Assembly (NCBI RefSeq): GCF_014596565.1
Contig: NZ_NOIN01000008.1
Span: 233,890-297,889, forward strand
Direction: 5' to 3'
Origin: Pseudomonas sp. PSB18
Lineage (GTDB): Bacteria; Pseudomonadota; Gammaproteobacteria; Pseudomonadales; Pseudomonadaceae
DNA length: 64,000 nucleotides
Part shown: piece after piece, positions 8,607 through 16,865 of the stretch
Position numbering within the stretch: the first letter of the stretch is position 1
Layout of the letters: each line of letters starts with the position of its first letter
Made by a program: the position numbers and the translations under genes
The notes under the pieces: model-generated
What the model was told of the DNA's origin: nothing
The model's database searches: none
What the model saw: the letters and a program-made list of their open reading frames with translations, nothing else

Positions 8607-9509
8607 ATGACTGTGCAATACCCCACCATCGCCGATTGCGTCGGCAACACCCCGCTGGTCCGTTTGCAGCGCCTGCCCGGCGTGACCAGCAACACGCTTC
8701 TGCTCAAGCTCGAAGGGAACAACCCGGCGGGTTCGGTCAAGGACCGGCCGGCGCTGTCGATGATCACCCGTGGCGAATTGCGCGGGCAGATCCAGCCCGG
8801 TGACACGCTGATCGAGGCGACCTCCGGCAACACCGGGATTGCCCTGGCGATGGCGGCGGCGATCAAGGGCTACAAGATGATCCTGATCATGCCTGACAAC
8901 TCCAGTGCCGAGCGCAAGGCCGCGATGACCGCCTACGGCGCCGAGTTGATCCTTGTCACCAAGGACGAAGGCATGGAAGGCGCCCGGGACCTGGCCGAGC
9001 GGATGCAGGCCGAGGGTCGCGGCAAGGTGCTCGACCAATTCGCCAACGGCGACAACCCCGAGGCCCACTACACCAGCACCGGTCCCGAGATCTGGCGCCA
9101 GACCGACGGCACCATCACCCATTTCGTCAGCTCGATGGGCACCACCGGGACCATCATGGGCACTTCGCGCTACCTGAAAGAACAGAATCCGAACGTGCAG
9201 ATCATCGGCCTGCAGCCGATGGAAGGCGCGTCCATCCCCGGCATTCGCCGCTGGCCCGAGGAATATCTGCCGAAGATCTACCAGGCCGACCGTGTGGACC
9301 GCATCATCGACATGGCCCAGAGCGAAGCCGAGGACGTGACCCGTCGCCTGGCTCGCGAAGAAGGCATCTTCTGCGGCGTGTCGTCCGGCGGTGCCGTGGC
9401 GGGCATGCTGCGTTTGTCCAAGGAAGTGGAAAACGCGGTGATCGTCGCGATCATCTGCGACCGCGGTGATCGCTACCTGTCCACCGGCATTTTTGACGCG
9501 CCCAACTGA
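8607..9509 (+). CDS. cysM: cysteine synthase B
   Basis: CysM makes cysteine from O-acetylserine and sulfide or thiosulfate, using PLP in the cytoplasm. The 300-residue protein has the PLP-binding lysine in GSVKDRPA (Lys45), the substrate loop TSGNTGIALA and the phosphate-binding GTTGTIMG loop, and the C-terminal FCGVSSGGA serine that contacts the PLP ring nitrogen. The short loop regions and total length fit CysM rather than CysK. The ATG at 8607 is chosen over an upstream in-frame start. Its stop shares a base with the start of rlmD (TGATG). Confidence 0.95.
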   Translation: MTVQYPTIADCVGNTPLVRLQRLPGVTSNTLLLKLEGNNPAGSVKDRPALSMITRGELRGQIQPGDTLIEATSGNTGIALAMAAAIKGYKMILIMPDNSSAERKAAMTAYGAELILVTKDEGMEGARDLAERMQAEGRGKVLDQFANGDNPEAHYTSTGPEIWRQTDGTITHFVSSMGTTGTIMGTSRYLKEQNPNVQIIGLQPMEGASIPGIRRWPEEYLPKIYQADRVDRIIDMAQSEAEDVTRRLAREEGIFCGVSSGGAVAGMLRLSKEVENAVIVAIICDRGDRYLSTGIFDAPN

Positions 9510-10879
9510 TGGCCAAGCATGAAAGAGGCTTGCGCTTCCAACCCAGCGGCGGAAGCCGGGCCCCACAAGTGCCGACCGGCAAGAAACAGCGCCTGATGAT
9601 CGAGCGTCTGGCCAACGATGGCCGGGGCATCGCTTTTGTCGATGGGCGCACCTGGTTCGTCATTGGCGCACTGGCTGGCGAAGAGGTCGAGGCGCGGGTG
9701 CTGGGGGCTCATGGCAAGGTGGTCGAGGCGCGTACCGAGCGGGTGTTCCAGGCCAGTGAACTGCGCCGCGCTGCGCCGTGCATTCATGCCGGTCGATGTG
9801 GCGGTTGCAGCGTTCAACACCTGCCCCACGACGAACAGCTCGCCCTGAAACAGCGCATGCTCGCCGAGCAATTGTCGCGGGTTGCCGGTGTGGCGCCGGA
9901 GGAATGGGCCGCGCCGCTGAGCGGGCCGGAATTCGCTTACCGGCGCCGCGCCCGCGTGGCGGTACGCTGGGACCAGAAAGCGAAGAAACTCGAGGTCGGG
10001 TTTCGTGCCGTCGGCAGCCAGGACATTGTCGCCATTGGCGATTGCCCGGTGCTGGTACAGCCTTTGCAACCGATCATGAGCCGCTTGCCGGACATGCTTC
10101 GCCGCTTGAGCAAACCCCAGGCGCTGGGGCATGTGGAATTGTTCGCCGGCTCGTCCCTGGCGGTATTGCTGCGGCACATGGCGCCGCTGTCGGAAGCCGA
10201 CCTGACGATCCTCAAGGATTTCTGCGCATCCCACGGAGCTCAACTGTGGCTGCACGGCGAAGGCGAGCCACAACCGGTCGAACCTGGATTGACCCTGGGC
10301 TATCGCCTGGACACCTGGGACCTGGACCTGGCTTATCGGCCGGGGGATTTCATCCAGGTAAACGCCGGGGTCAACGAGGCGATGGTCGCCCAGGCTCTGC
10401 AGTGGCTGGCGCCACGATCCGAGGAGCGGGTGCTGGATCTGTTCTGCGGCCTGGGCAACTTTGCCTTGCCGTTGGCCCGGTGCGTGCGTGAGGTGGTGGC
10501 CGTGGAAGGCGTGCAAACCATGGTGGATCGGGCGGCGGCCAATGCCGTCAGTAATAATTTGCATAACTCTGCCTTTTTTCAGGCCGATTTATCCCAGCCA
10601 CTGGCGGGTGCCGAGTGGATCGGCGAAGGCTTTTCTGCGGTACTCTTGGACCCACCCCGTGACGGTGCTTTCGAGGTGGTGCGCAAGCTGGCGTCCCTGG
10701 GCGCCAAACGGTTGGTTTATGTATCGTGCAACCCGGCAACTTTGGCCCGGGACACGGTCGAATTGATCAAGCAGGGCTACCGGTTAAAACGTGCCGGGAT
10801 TCTCGATATGTTTCCTCAAACGGCGCATGTCGAGGCCATGGCGTTATTTGAAGCGAGCCAGGATGGCTTGTCCGACTGA
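9509..10879 (+). CDS. rlmD: 23S rRNA (uracil(1939)-C(5))-methyltransferase RlmD
   Basis: RlmD (RumA) methylates U1939 of 23S rRNA with SAM. The 456-residue protein has an N-terminal TRAM RNA-binding domain (~20-80), a cluster-binding cysteine set beginning at CIHAGRCGGC with a later partner in GDCPVL, a SAM-binding DLFCGLGNFALPL motif, the DPPRDGA motif, and the catalytic cysteine in VSCNPAT near the C-terminus. It overlaps cysM by one base and precedes relA by 101 bp, the standard pseudomonad order. Confidence 0.95.
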   Translation: MAKHERGLRFQPSGGSRAPQVPTGKKQRLMIERLANDGRGIAFVDGRTWFVIGALAGEEVEARVLGAHGKVVEARTERVFQASELRRAAPCIHAGRCGGCSVQHLPHDEQLALKQRMLAEQLSRVAGVAPEEWAAPLSGPEFAYRRRARVAVRWDQKAKKLEVGFRAVGSQDIVAIGDCPVLVQPLQPIMSRLPDMLRRLSKPQALGHVELFAGSSLAVLLRHMAPLSEADLTILKDFCASHGAQLWLHGEGEPQPVEPGLTLGYRLDTWDLDLAYRPGDFIQVNAGVNEAMVAQALQWLAPRSEERVLDLFCGLGNFALPLARCVREVVAVEGVQTMVDRAAANAVSNNLHNSAFFQADLSQPLAGAEWIGEGFSAVLLDPPRDGAFEVVRKLASLGAKRLVYVSCNPATLARDTVELIKQGYRLKRAGILDMFPQTAHVEAMALFEASQDGLSD

Positions 10880-10980
10880 CCCGTTCGTGCCAACCCGCCA
10901 CAGCCCTGGGCGGAAACACGGGCAACGAAGGTCAGCGATGTTGACGCATTGAATCTGCGTCGTAGGGAAGGTAAGTAAAG

Positions 10981-13227
10981 ATGGTACAGGTGAGAGCACA
11001 CCAGCCGATCAACACCGACGGCAGTATCAATCTCGAGGCTTGGCTCGATCACGCGGTCAGTATCGACATGGCACTGGATCGCGAAGCCTTGAAGGAAGCC
11101 TGCGAGTTCGCTCGTGAGGCGGAACAGCAACACAATGCGGCGAAGAACCTCTGGTCCGAAGGCACGTCGAGTTTCCAGACGGGCCTGGAGATCGCCGAGA
11201 TCCTCGCCGACCTCAAGCTCGACCAGGATTCACTGGTCGCCGCCGTGTTGTACCGTGGCGTGCGCGAAGGCCAGATCCAGCTGCCGGTGGTCAGCCAGCG
11301 TTTCGGCGCGGTGGTCGCCAAGCTGATCGACGGCGTACTGCGCATGGCGGCCATCAGCGCCAGCCTCAGTCCGCGTCACTCCATGGTCCTGGGTACCCAG
11401 GGCCAGGTGGAAAACCTGCGCAAGATGCTCGTGGCCATGGTCGACGACGTGCGCGTCGCGCTGATCAAGCTGGCCGAGCGTACCTGCGCGATCCGCGCGG
11501 TGAAGTCCGCCGACGACGAAAAACGCAATCGCGTAGCCCGGGAAGTGTTCGACATCTATGCCCCCCTGGCCCACCGTCTGGGTATTGGTCACATCAAATG
11601 GGAGCTGGAGGACCTGTCCTTCCGCTACCTGGAGCCGGACCAGTACAAGCAGATCGCCAAGTTGCTGCATGAGCGGCGCCTGGACCGCGAGCGGTTCATC
11701 ACCGACGTGATGACCCAATTGCGCGAAGAACTGCAGGCCACGGGCGTGGAGGCCGACATCAGCGGCCGGGCCAAGCACATCTATTCGATCTGGCGCAAAA
11801 TGCAGCGCAAGGGCCTGGAGTTCAGCCAGATCTATGACGTGCGCGCCGTTCGCGTGCTGGTCCCGGAAATGCGCGACTGCTACACGGCGCTGGGGATCGT
11901 CCATACCTTGTGGCGGCACATTCCGAAGGAGTTCGACGACTACATCGCCAACCCCAAGGAAAACGGCTATCGCTCGCTGCACACCGCGGTGATCGGCCCG
12001 GAAGGCAAGGTGCTGGAAGTGCAGATCCGCACCCACGCCATGCACGAGGAAGCCGAGCTGGGTGTGTGTGCCCACTGGAAATACAAGGGCACCGACGTCA
12101 AGTCCGGGTCCAACCACTACGAAGAGAAAATCTCCTGGCTGCGCCAAGTGCTCGAATGGCATGAGGAACTGGGCGACATCGGTGGCCTGGCGGAACAGCT
12201 GCGGGTGGATATCGAGCCGGACCGGGTCTACATCTTCACCCCCGACGGCCACGCCATCGACCTGCCCAAGGGCGCGACGCCGCTGGACTTCGCCTACCGG
12301 GTCCACACCGAGATCGGCCACAACTGCCGTGGCGCCAAGATCAACGGGCGGATCGTGCCGCTCAACTACAGCCTGCAGACCGGCGAACAGGTCGAGATCA
12401 TCACCAGCAAGCACGGCACGCCGAGTCGTGACTGGCTGAACCCGAACCTGGGCTACATCACCACCTCCCGGGCGCGGGCGAAAATCGTCCATTGGTTCAA
12501 GTTGCAGGCCCGCGACCAGAACGTCGCCGCCGGCAAGACCCTGATCGAGCGCGAGCTCAGTCGCCTGGGCCTGCCGCAGGTGGATTTCGACAAGCTGGCC
12601 GAAAAAGCGAACATGAAAACCGCCGAGGACATGTTCGCCGCCCTCGGGGCCGGCGACCTGCGCCTGGCGCAACTGGTCAACCTGGCCCAGCAACTGGTGG
12701 AGCCGGAGCGTGGCAACGAACAACTGGAACTGATCCCGCGCAAGGCCACCGGCTACAAACCTGGCAAGCGCGGCGATATCCAGATCCAGGGCGTGGGCAA
12801 CCTGATGACCCAGATGGCCGGCTGCTGCCAGCCGTTGCCGGGTGATGCGATCGTCGGCTACATCACCCAGGGGCGTGGCGTGAGCATTCACCGCCAAGAC
12901 TGTGCCTCGGTACTGCAACTGGCCGGTCGCGAACCCGAGCGGATCATTCAGGTCAGTTGGGGGCCGGTGCCGGTGCTCACCTATCCGGTGGACATCGTCA
13001 TCCGCGCCTACGATCGCTCCGGGCTGCTGCGCGACGTGTCCCAGGTGCTGCTGAACGAGCGCATCAACGTGCTGGCGGTCAACACCCGCTCGAACAAGGA
13101 AGACAATACCGCGCTGATGTCCCTGACCATCGAGATTCCGGGGTTGGATGCGCTGGGGCGGTTGCTGGGGCGGATTTCCCAGTTGCCGAACATCATCGAG
13201 ACCCGGCGTAACCGTACGCCGGGTTAA
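10981..13227 (+). CDS. relA: GTP pyrophosphokinase RelA
   Basis: RelA makes (p)ppGpp on ribosomes that carry uncharged tRNA. The 748-residue protein shows a degenerate HD hydrolase domain (the HD pair is absent; the site reads AAVLYRGVREGQ), a synthetase domain with the RelA-type acidic motif EFDDY and GYRSLHTAVIG, a TGS domain (VYIFTPDGHAIDLPKGATPLDFAY), a zinc-finger/CC region (GCCQPLPGD) and a C-terminal ACT domain. This pattern identifies the synthetase-only RelA, not the bifunctional SpoT. The first ATG follows AGGGAAGG. It is followed by a compound REP and mazG. Confidence 0.97.
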   Translation: MVQVRAHQPINTDGSINLEAWLDHAVSIDMALDREALKEACEFAREAEQQHNAAKNLWSEGTSSFQTGLEIAEILADLKLDQDSLVAAVLYRGVREGQIQLPVVSQRFGAVVAKLIDGVLRMAAISASLSPRHSMVLGTQGQVENLRKMLVAMVDDVRVALIKLAERTCAIRAVKSADDEKRNRVAREVFDIYAPLAHRLGIGHIKWELEDLSFRYLEPDQYKQIAKLLHERRLDRERFITDVMTQLREELQATGVEADISGRAKHIYSIWRKMQRKGLEFSQIYDVRAVRVLVPEMRDCYTALGIVHTLWRHIPKEFDDYIANPKENGYRSLHTAVIGPEGKVLEVQIRTHAMHEEAELGVCAHWKYKGTDVKSGSNHYEEKISWLRQVLEWHEELGDIGGLAEQLRVDIEPDRVYIFTPDGHAIDLPKGATPLDFAYRVHTEIGHNCRGAKINGRIVPLNYSLQTGEQVEIITSKHGTPSRDWLNPNLGYITTSRARAKIVHWFKLQARDQNVAAGKTLIERELSRLGLPQVDFDKLAEKANMKTAEDMFAALGAGDLRLAQLVNLAQQLVEPERGNEQLELIPRKATGYKPGKRGDIQIQGVGNLMTQMAGCCQPLPGDAIVGYITQGRGVSIHRQDCASVLQLAGREPERIIQVSWGPVPVLTYPVDIVIRAYDRSGLLRDVSQVLLNERINVLAVNTRSNKEDNTALMSLTIEIPGLDALGRLLGRISQLPNIIETRRNRTPG

Positions 13228-13241
13228 GCGCAGTCAAAAAA

Positions 13242-13362
13242 TGTGGGAGCGAGCTTGTGGGAGCAAAGCTCGCTCGCGATAACGGGGTTTCAGTCAGCAT
13301 TCATGTTGTTGGCCAGGCCGCCATCGCGAGCGAGATTTGCTCCCACAGGCTCGCTCCCACAG
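13242..13362. repeat. compound REP cluster
   Basis: The relA-mazG gap holds REP units that appear interrupted: GTGGGAGCGAGCTTGTGGG reads as one REP start nested in another, followed by AAAGCTCGCTCGCGAT, and the right arm similarly shows two consecutive CTCCCACAG ends. This looks like overlapping REP insertions or an internal duplication within one unit. Confidence 0.8.
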
Positions 13363-13386
13363 GGTTTTGTGTGACGAGATGGATTT

Positions 13387-14220
13387 ATGTATAGCCTTGA
13401 AGACCTGCTCCACCTGATGAGCCGCTTGCGGGATCCGCAGTATGGTTGCCCATGGGACATCAAGCAGACCTGGGAGACGATCGTCCCTCATACCCTGGAA
13501 GAAGCCTACGAAGTGGCCGATGCCATCGAGCGCGGTGACTTCGACCATGTGCAGGGTGAGTTGGGCGACCTGCTGTTCCAGGTGGTGTATTACAGCCAAC
13601 TGGCCCGGGAAGAAAACCGCTTCGAGTTTGCCGGCGTGGTCGACAGCATCACCCGCAAGCTGATTCGTCGCCATCCCCACGTATTTCCCACCGGCGACCT
13701 GTACGCACCGCTGGATGTGCCGCGCCTGAGTGAAGAGCAGGTCAAGCAGCGCTGGGAGGAAATCAAGGCCGAGGAACGGGCCGAGAAGTCCGCCGCGCCG
13801 TTGCAACTCTCGCTGCTCGACGATGTGCCCGGTGCGTTGCCGGCGCTGTCCCGTTCGGCCAAATTGCAGAAGCGCGCCGGGCAGGTCGGTTTCGACTGGC
13901 CGGACGCCTTGCCGGTGCTCGACAAGGTCCGGGAAGAACTCGACGAAGTGCTCGAAGCCATGTCGGAAAACGATCAGGCGGCAGTGGCCGACGAGATCGG
14001 CGATCTGCTGTTTTCGGTCGTCAACCTGGCCCGGCACCTCAAGGTCGATCCAGAAGGCGCGTTGCGCGGGGCCAACGCCAAGTTCGAGCGACGTTTCCGA
14101 TTTATCGAACAGGCATTGCGCGACACCCACCGTCCCATGGAAGATTGCACCCTCGAAGAGTTGGACGCCTTGTGGGGCGAAGCCAAACGTCAGGAAAAGA
14201 ATTTGCCCAGCTGTGGCTGA
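13387..14220 (+). CDS. mazG: nucleoside triphosphate pyrophosphohydrolase MazG
   Basis: MazG hydrolyses NTPs to NMP and pyrophosphate and in E. coli modulates (p)ppGpp-linked survival. The 277-residue protein contains two tandem MazG helical domains. The first has HTLEEAYEVADAIE followed by GELGDLLFQVVYY; the second has REELDEVLEAM followed by ADEIGDLLFSVVNL, each giving the EExxE/ExxD metal-binding pattern. Its position right after relA is conserved and fits a nucleotide-stress link. It is followed 26 bp later by the DUF2058 gene, likely one transcript. Confidence 0.95.
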   Translation: MYSLEDLLHLMSRLRDPQYGCPWDIKQTWETIVPHTLEEAYEVADAIERGDFDHVQGELGDLLFQVVYYSQLAREENRFEFAGVVDSITRKLIRRHPHVFPTGDLYAPLDVPRLSEEQVKQRWEEIKAEERAEKSAAPLQLSLLDDVPGALPALSRSAKLQKRAGQVGFDWPDALPVLDKVREELDEVLEAMSENDQAAVADEIGDLLFSVVNLARHLKVDPEGALRGANAKFERRFRFIEQALRDTHRPMEDCTLEELDALWGEAKRQEKNLPSCG

Positions 14221-14246
14221 GGCCGTTGCCTAAGTGAGTAAGCACC

Positions 14247-14786
14247 ATGAGCCTTTCCCTTCGCGACCAGTTGCTCAAAGCAGGGCTGGTCAACCAAAAG
14301 CAGGTCAAGCAGGTCGGCAAAGACAAGCAGAAGCAGCAGCGCCTGGCCCACAAAGGCCAGATCGAGCTGGATGATTCTCAGCAGCGCGCCGCCCAGGAAG
14401 CCATGGCCGAGAAGGCCCGGCGCGACCAGGAGCTCAATCGCCAGCAACAGGAGAAGGCCGAGCAGAAGGCTCGTGCCGCGCAGATCAAGCAATTGATCGA
14501 AGTCTCGCGCCTGCCGAAGCTGACCACCGAGGATTACTACAACTTCGTCGACGACAAGAAGGTCAAGCGCATCTCGGTGAACACCCTGATGCGCAACAAG
14601 CTGAGCAGCGGCTCGCTGGCGATCGTCCACCATGCCGGCGGCTACGAAGTGATCCCGCGCGAGGCCGCCCTGAAGATCCAGGAGCGCGACCCCAAGCGCA
14701 TCGTCCAGCTCAACACCCAGACCGAAGAAGTGGATGCCGACGATCCGTACGCGGCGTATCAGATTCCTGATGATTTGATGTGGTGA
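14247..14786 (+). CDS. DUF2058 family protein (YaiL-like)
   Basis: The 179-residue protein is highly charged: a Lys/Gln-rich N-terminal half (residues ~10-85, rich in KQ and EKA repeats, probably a long helix or coiled coil) followed by a globular C-terminal part with YYNFVDDKKVKRI and IVHHAGGYEVIP. This matches the DUF2058/YaiL family, sometimes called nucleoprotein or polynucleotide-associated because of the basic helix; the function is unknown. Cytoplasmic, no signal. It follows mazG by 26 bp. Confidence 0.85.
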   Translation: MSLSLRDQLLKAGLVNQKQVKQVGKDKQKQQRLAHKGQIELDDSQQRAAQEAMAEKARRDQELNRQQQEKAEQKARAAQIKQLIEVSRLPKLTTEDYYNFVDDKKVKRISVNTLMRNKLSSGSLAIVHHAGGYEVIPREAALKIQERDPKRIVQLNTQTEEVDADDPYAAYQIPDDLMW

Positions 14787-14801
14787 GCTAAACACAAAAC
14801 C

Positions 14802-14896
14802 CTGTGGGAGCCGAGCTTGCTCGCGATGGCGGTGTGTCAGTCGATACGTTTGTTGACTGATACGCCGCCATCGCGAACAAGCTCAGCTCCCACAGG
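14802..14896. repeat. REP pair (REPIN)
   Basis: Inverted REP arms CTGTGGGAGCCGAGCTTGC and its partner ending CAGCTCCCACAG enclose an imperfect hairpin spacer containing CGATACGTTTGTTGACTGATACG. The pair separates the DUF2058 gene from the convergent small gene at 14899. Confidence 0.85.
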
Positions 14897-14898
14897 AG

Positions 14899-15105
14899 TC
14901 AGAGTTGTTCCTGGGATTGCGTTGCCTCATGGGCACGCTGGCTTTCCTCGCGCTCCAGCTCGGCCTTGTAGCGGTAGGCCTCCGTCTCGGAGTGGAACAT
15001 CCCCACCAGCAGATCCTGTTGACGCACATCCCAGATCTGAATGCCGGCGGCAATGGCTTCGTGGGACATGTGGGCATCATCGCGTTCATTTACTTTCACA
15101 GTCAT
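14899..15105 (-). CDS. small conserved hypothetical protein
   Basis: A 68-residue acidic protein starting MTVKVNERDDAHM at the ATG at 15105. It has a short domain (IWDVRQQDLLVGMFHSETEAYRYKAE) and a charged, Glu/Gln-rich C-terminal tail predicted to be helical. No signal peptide, membrane segment or family recognised. Upstream start codons in frame would add a weak extension, and the chosen one has no very strong ribosome site (TTGCAAGATG). Similar small ORFs occur in other pseudomonads at comparable places, in my recollection; function unknown. Confidence 0.6.
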   Translation of the reverse strand: MTVKVNERDDAHMSHEAIAAGIQIWDVRQQDLLVGMFHSETEAYRYKAELEREESQRAHEATQSQEQL

Positions 15106-15323
15106 CTTGCAAACTCCAATTTCTGTCATCTGCAGCAAAGCGTGTGCAGGACTTTGTTATAGATTTGGATAGCCTGCTAAGTAAATGCCCTGGCCGATTA
15201 AGAAGTTTTCATGAAAATCGCCATAATCCCGCAGGCCGGACAGGGCGCGGCGTTTGGTCGCAGGAGTGGGTTTCATGAAAAAGGTTTCATGTGGCAGAAA
15301 CCACTCTTGAATAATGCAGACCC

Positions 15324-15409
15324 CGTGGGAGCAAAGCTTGCTCGCGATAAACGATAACGCGGTCGGCAAAACCGAGGCGCCTGCATCGCGGGCAAGCCTT
15401 GCTCCCACA
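15324..15409. repeat. REP pair (REPIN)
   Basis: Inverted arms CGTGGGAGCAAAGCTTGCTC and CGGGCAAGCCTTGCTCCCAC enclose a ~35 bp spacer. An extra partial end (AGCTCCCACAGAG) follows at 15411. It lies in the gap between the small gene at 14899 and the DUF3108 gene. Confidence 0.85.
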
Positions 15410-15436
15410 AAGCTCCCACAGAGTCGAAATCCAGGC

Positions 15437-15470
15437 AAAAAGAAGCCCCGCATCGGCGGGGCTTCTTGTG
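15437..15470 (-). terminator. rho-independent terminator after DUF3108 gene
   Basis: A 12-bp perfect stem AAGAAGCCCCGC / GCGGGGCTTCTT with loop ATC ends 14 bp after the DUF3108 stop on the minus strand. It is flanked by A-rich sequence that reads as TTTT on the minus strand, so it most likely ends the purM-purN-DUF3108 transcript. Confidence 0.85.
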
Positions 15471-15480
15471 TTCGCGTCGA

Positions 15481-16194
15481 TCAGCTGCCTTTCACTGGCT
15501 TGCCGTTGACCGTGCCGTCCAGGAGCATGATGTTGTACTCCTTGCCGTCAGTCTCGACCTGTTGCAGGCGGACCAGCAGGTAGTCCCAGTCCTTGGCGAA
15601 CCAGAGTACGGTGGTGCGTTTGCTCTGTGTCGGATCGCGCACGCGCTCGACCTTGATCGCGTCGATCTGGCCGGCCTTGGTGTCGACCTTTTCCGAGCCC
15701 AGTACGCGGAAGTCATAGGTGTCGACCTCACCGTCATCGACGACCTGGTAGCTCATGCTCTTCTTGCCGGCCGCGACGTCGTGCTGCAGGGCCAACTGAT
15801 AAGTGGATTTATCGACCATGCCACGATTCAGCGGCAGCTTTACCGCGTCACCGCGATCAGTGCCGGTGACCATCTTCGTGCTCCAGTCGAAGTCCAGGTC
15901 GGCCTTCTTGGCCTTGCCCAGGCCACCGCGTTCGAAGTGGTAGGACTGCGGCAGCAGCGTGTCCTTGTCCAGGGTCAGGGTGCTTTCTTCCGTCAGGCTG
16001 GCGATCATCATCGACGCCTTGAAGCTCAGCTTCCAGGTGCCGTTGGCCTCCTTGGTCAGGCTGCGCTCGGCGGTGCCGCTCATGGGCAGTTGCTTCCAGT
16101 CGGCGGTGTAGCTGGCGGAGAACGGTTGAAGGTCTGAAGCCTGTGCCAGGGGCAAGGCAAGCAGAGCACAGGCGAAGAGCAGGGCGCGACGCAT
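15481..16194 (-). CDS. DUF3108 domain periplasmic protein
   Basis: The 237-residue protein has a clear Sec signal peptide (MRRALLFACALLALPLAQAS) and then the all-beta DUF3108 fold, with typical stretches FSASYTADWKQLPMSG and GKEYNIMLLDGTVNGKPV. The family is envelope-located and of unknown role. The ATG at 16194 is selected because the signal peptide begins exactly there; longer starts overlap purN. It follows purN by 8 bp and is probably co-transcribed with the purine genes, an arrangement often seen in pseudomonads. Confidence 0.85.
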   Translation of the reverse strand: MRRALLFACALLALPLAQASDLQPFSASYTADWKQLPMSGTAERSLTKEANGTWKLSFKASMMIASLTEESTLTLDKDTLLPQSYHFERGGLGKAKKADLDFDWSTKMVTGTDRGDAVKLPLNRGMVDKSTYQLALQHDVAAGKKSMSYQVVDDGEVDTYDFRVLGSEKVDTKAGQIDAIKVERVRDPTQSKRTTVLWFAKDWDYLLVRLQQVETDGKEYNIMLLDGTVNGKPVKGS

Positions 16195-16202
16195 AAAATC
16201 TC

Positions 16203-16865
16203 CTAGTGTCGAATCAAATGGCCGCTGGCGGCGAGCAACTGGCCGTCCAGTGAGGCACCACGATCGTCGAGGGTCAGCCGTCCTTCGGCAAACCAACGCA
16301 CGGCCATCGGGTAGATCTGGTGTTCCCGGGCGTGAACCCGTTCTGCCAGGCTTTGCGGCGTGTCGTGCAACTCTACCGGTATTACTGCCTGTACGACCAG
16401 TGGTCCGCCATCGAGTTCCTCGGTGACAAAGTGCACGGAGCAGCCGTGCTCAGTGTCTCCGGCCTCCAGAACGCGCTGGTGAGTGTGTAACCCTTTGTAT
16501 TTGGGCAGCAGCGAGGGGTGGATGTTGAACAGGCGGCCCTGATAGTGGCGCACGAAGCCAGCGCTGAGGATGCGCATGAAGCCAGCCAGGACCACCAGGT
16601 GGGGATTGAAGGCGTCGATCTGTTCGATCAGCGCGGCGTCGAAGGCTTCGCGGCCGTCGAACGCCTTGTGATCCAGGACACGGGTGTCGATACCCGCATC
16701 CTTGGCACGTTGCAGGCCGTAGGCATCGACGCGGTTGGAAATCACCGCGCGGATACGGACCGGGCTGTCGCCGGTCCGCGTGCTGTCGATCAGCGCCTGC
16801 AAGTTACTGCCGGTGCCGGACAGCAGCACCACGACGTCACAGGTTGCAGGCATGTTTTCCTGCAT
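16203..16865 (-). CDS. purN: phosphoribosylglycinamide formyltransferase PurN
   Basis: PurN transfers a formyl group from 10-formyl-THF to GAR in step 3 of purine synthesis. The 220-residue protein has LLSGTGSNLQALID for phosphoribosyl binding, the catalytic region FMRILSAGFVRHYQGRLFNIHPSLLP (catalytic Asn, His) and the DGG motif (EELDGGPLVVQ) with the catalytic Asp. The ATG at 16865 overlaps the purM stop (TGATG); an internal ATG at 16853 is a possible alternative. Coupled to purM upstream. Confidence 0.95.
   Translation of the reverse strand: MQENMPATCDVVVLLSGTGSNLQALIDSTRTGDSPVRIRAVISNRVDAYGLQRAKDAGIDTRVLDHKAFDGREAFDAALIEQIDAFNPHLVVLAGFMRILSAGFVRHYQGRLFNIHPSLLPKYKGLHTHQRVLEAGDTEHGCSVHFVTEELDGGPLVVQAVIPVELHDTPQSLAERVHAREHQIYPMAVRWFAEGRLTLDDRGASLDGQLLAASGHLIRH

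Noticed and set aside
11230..12918. 562-codon minus-strand ORF over relA
   Set aside because: It lies antisense to the synthetase region of relA; its composition is typical of a GC shadow.
15157..15453. 98-codon minus-strand ORF
   Set aside because: Its N-terminal half is a REP translation; the remaining 39 codons from ATG 15276 lack a ribosome site and match nothing recognised.
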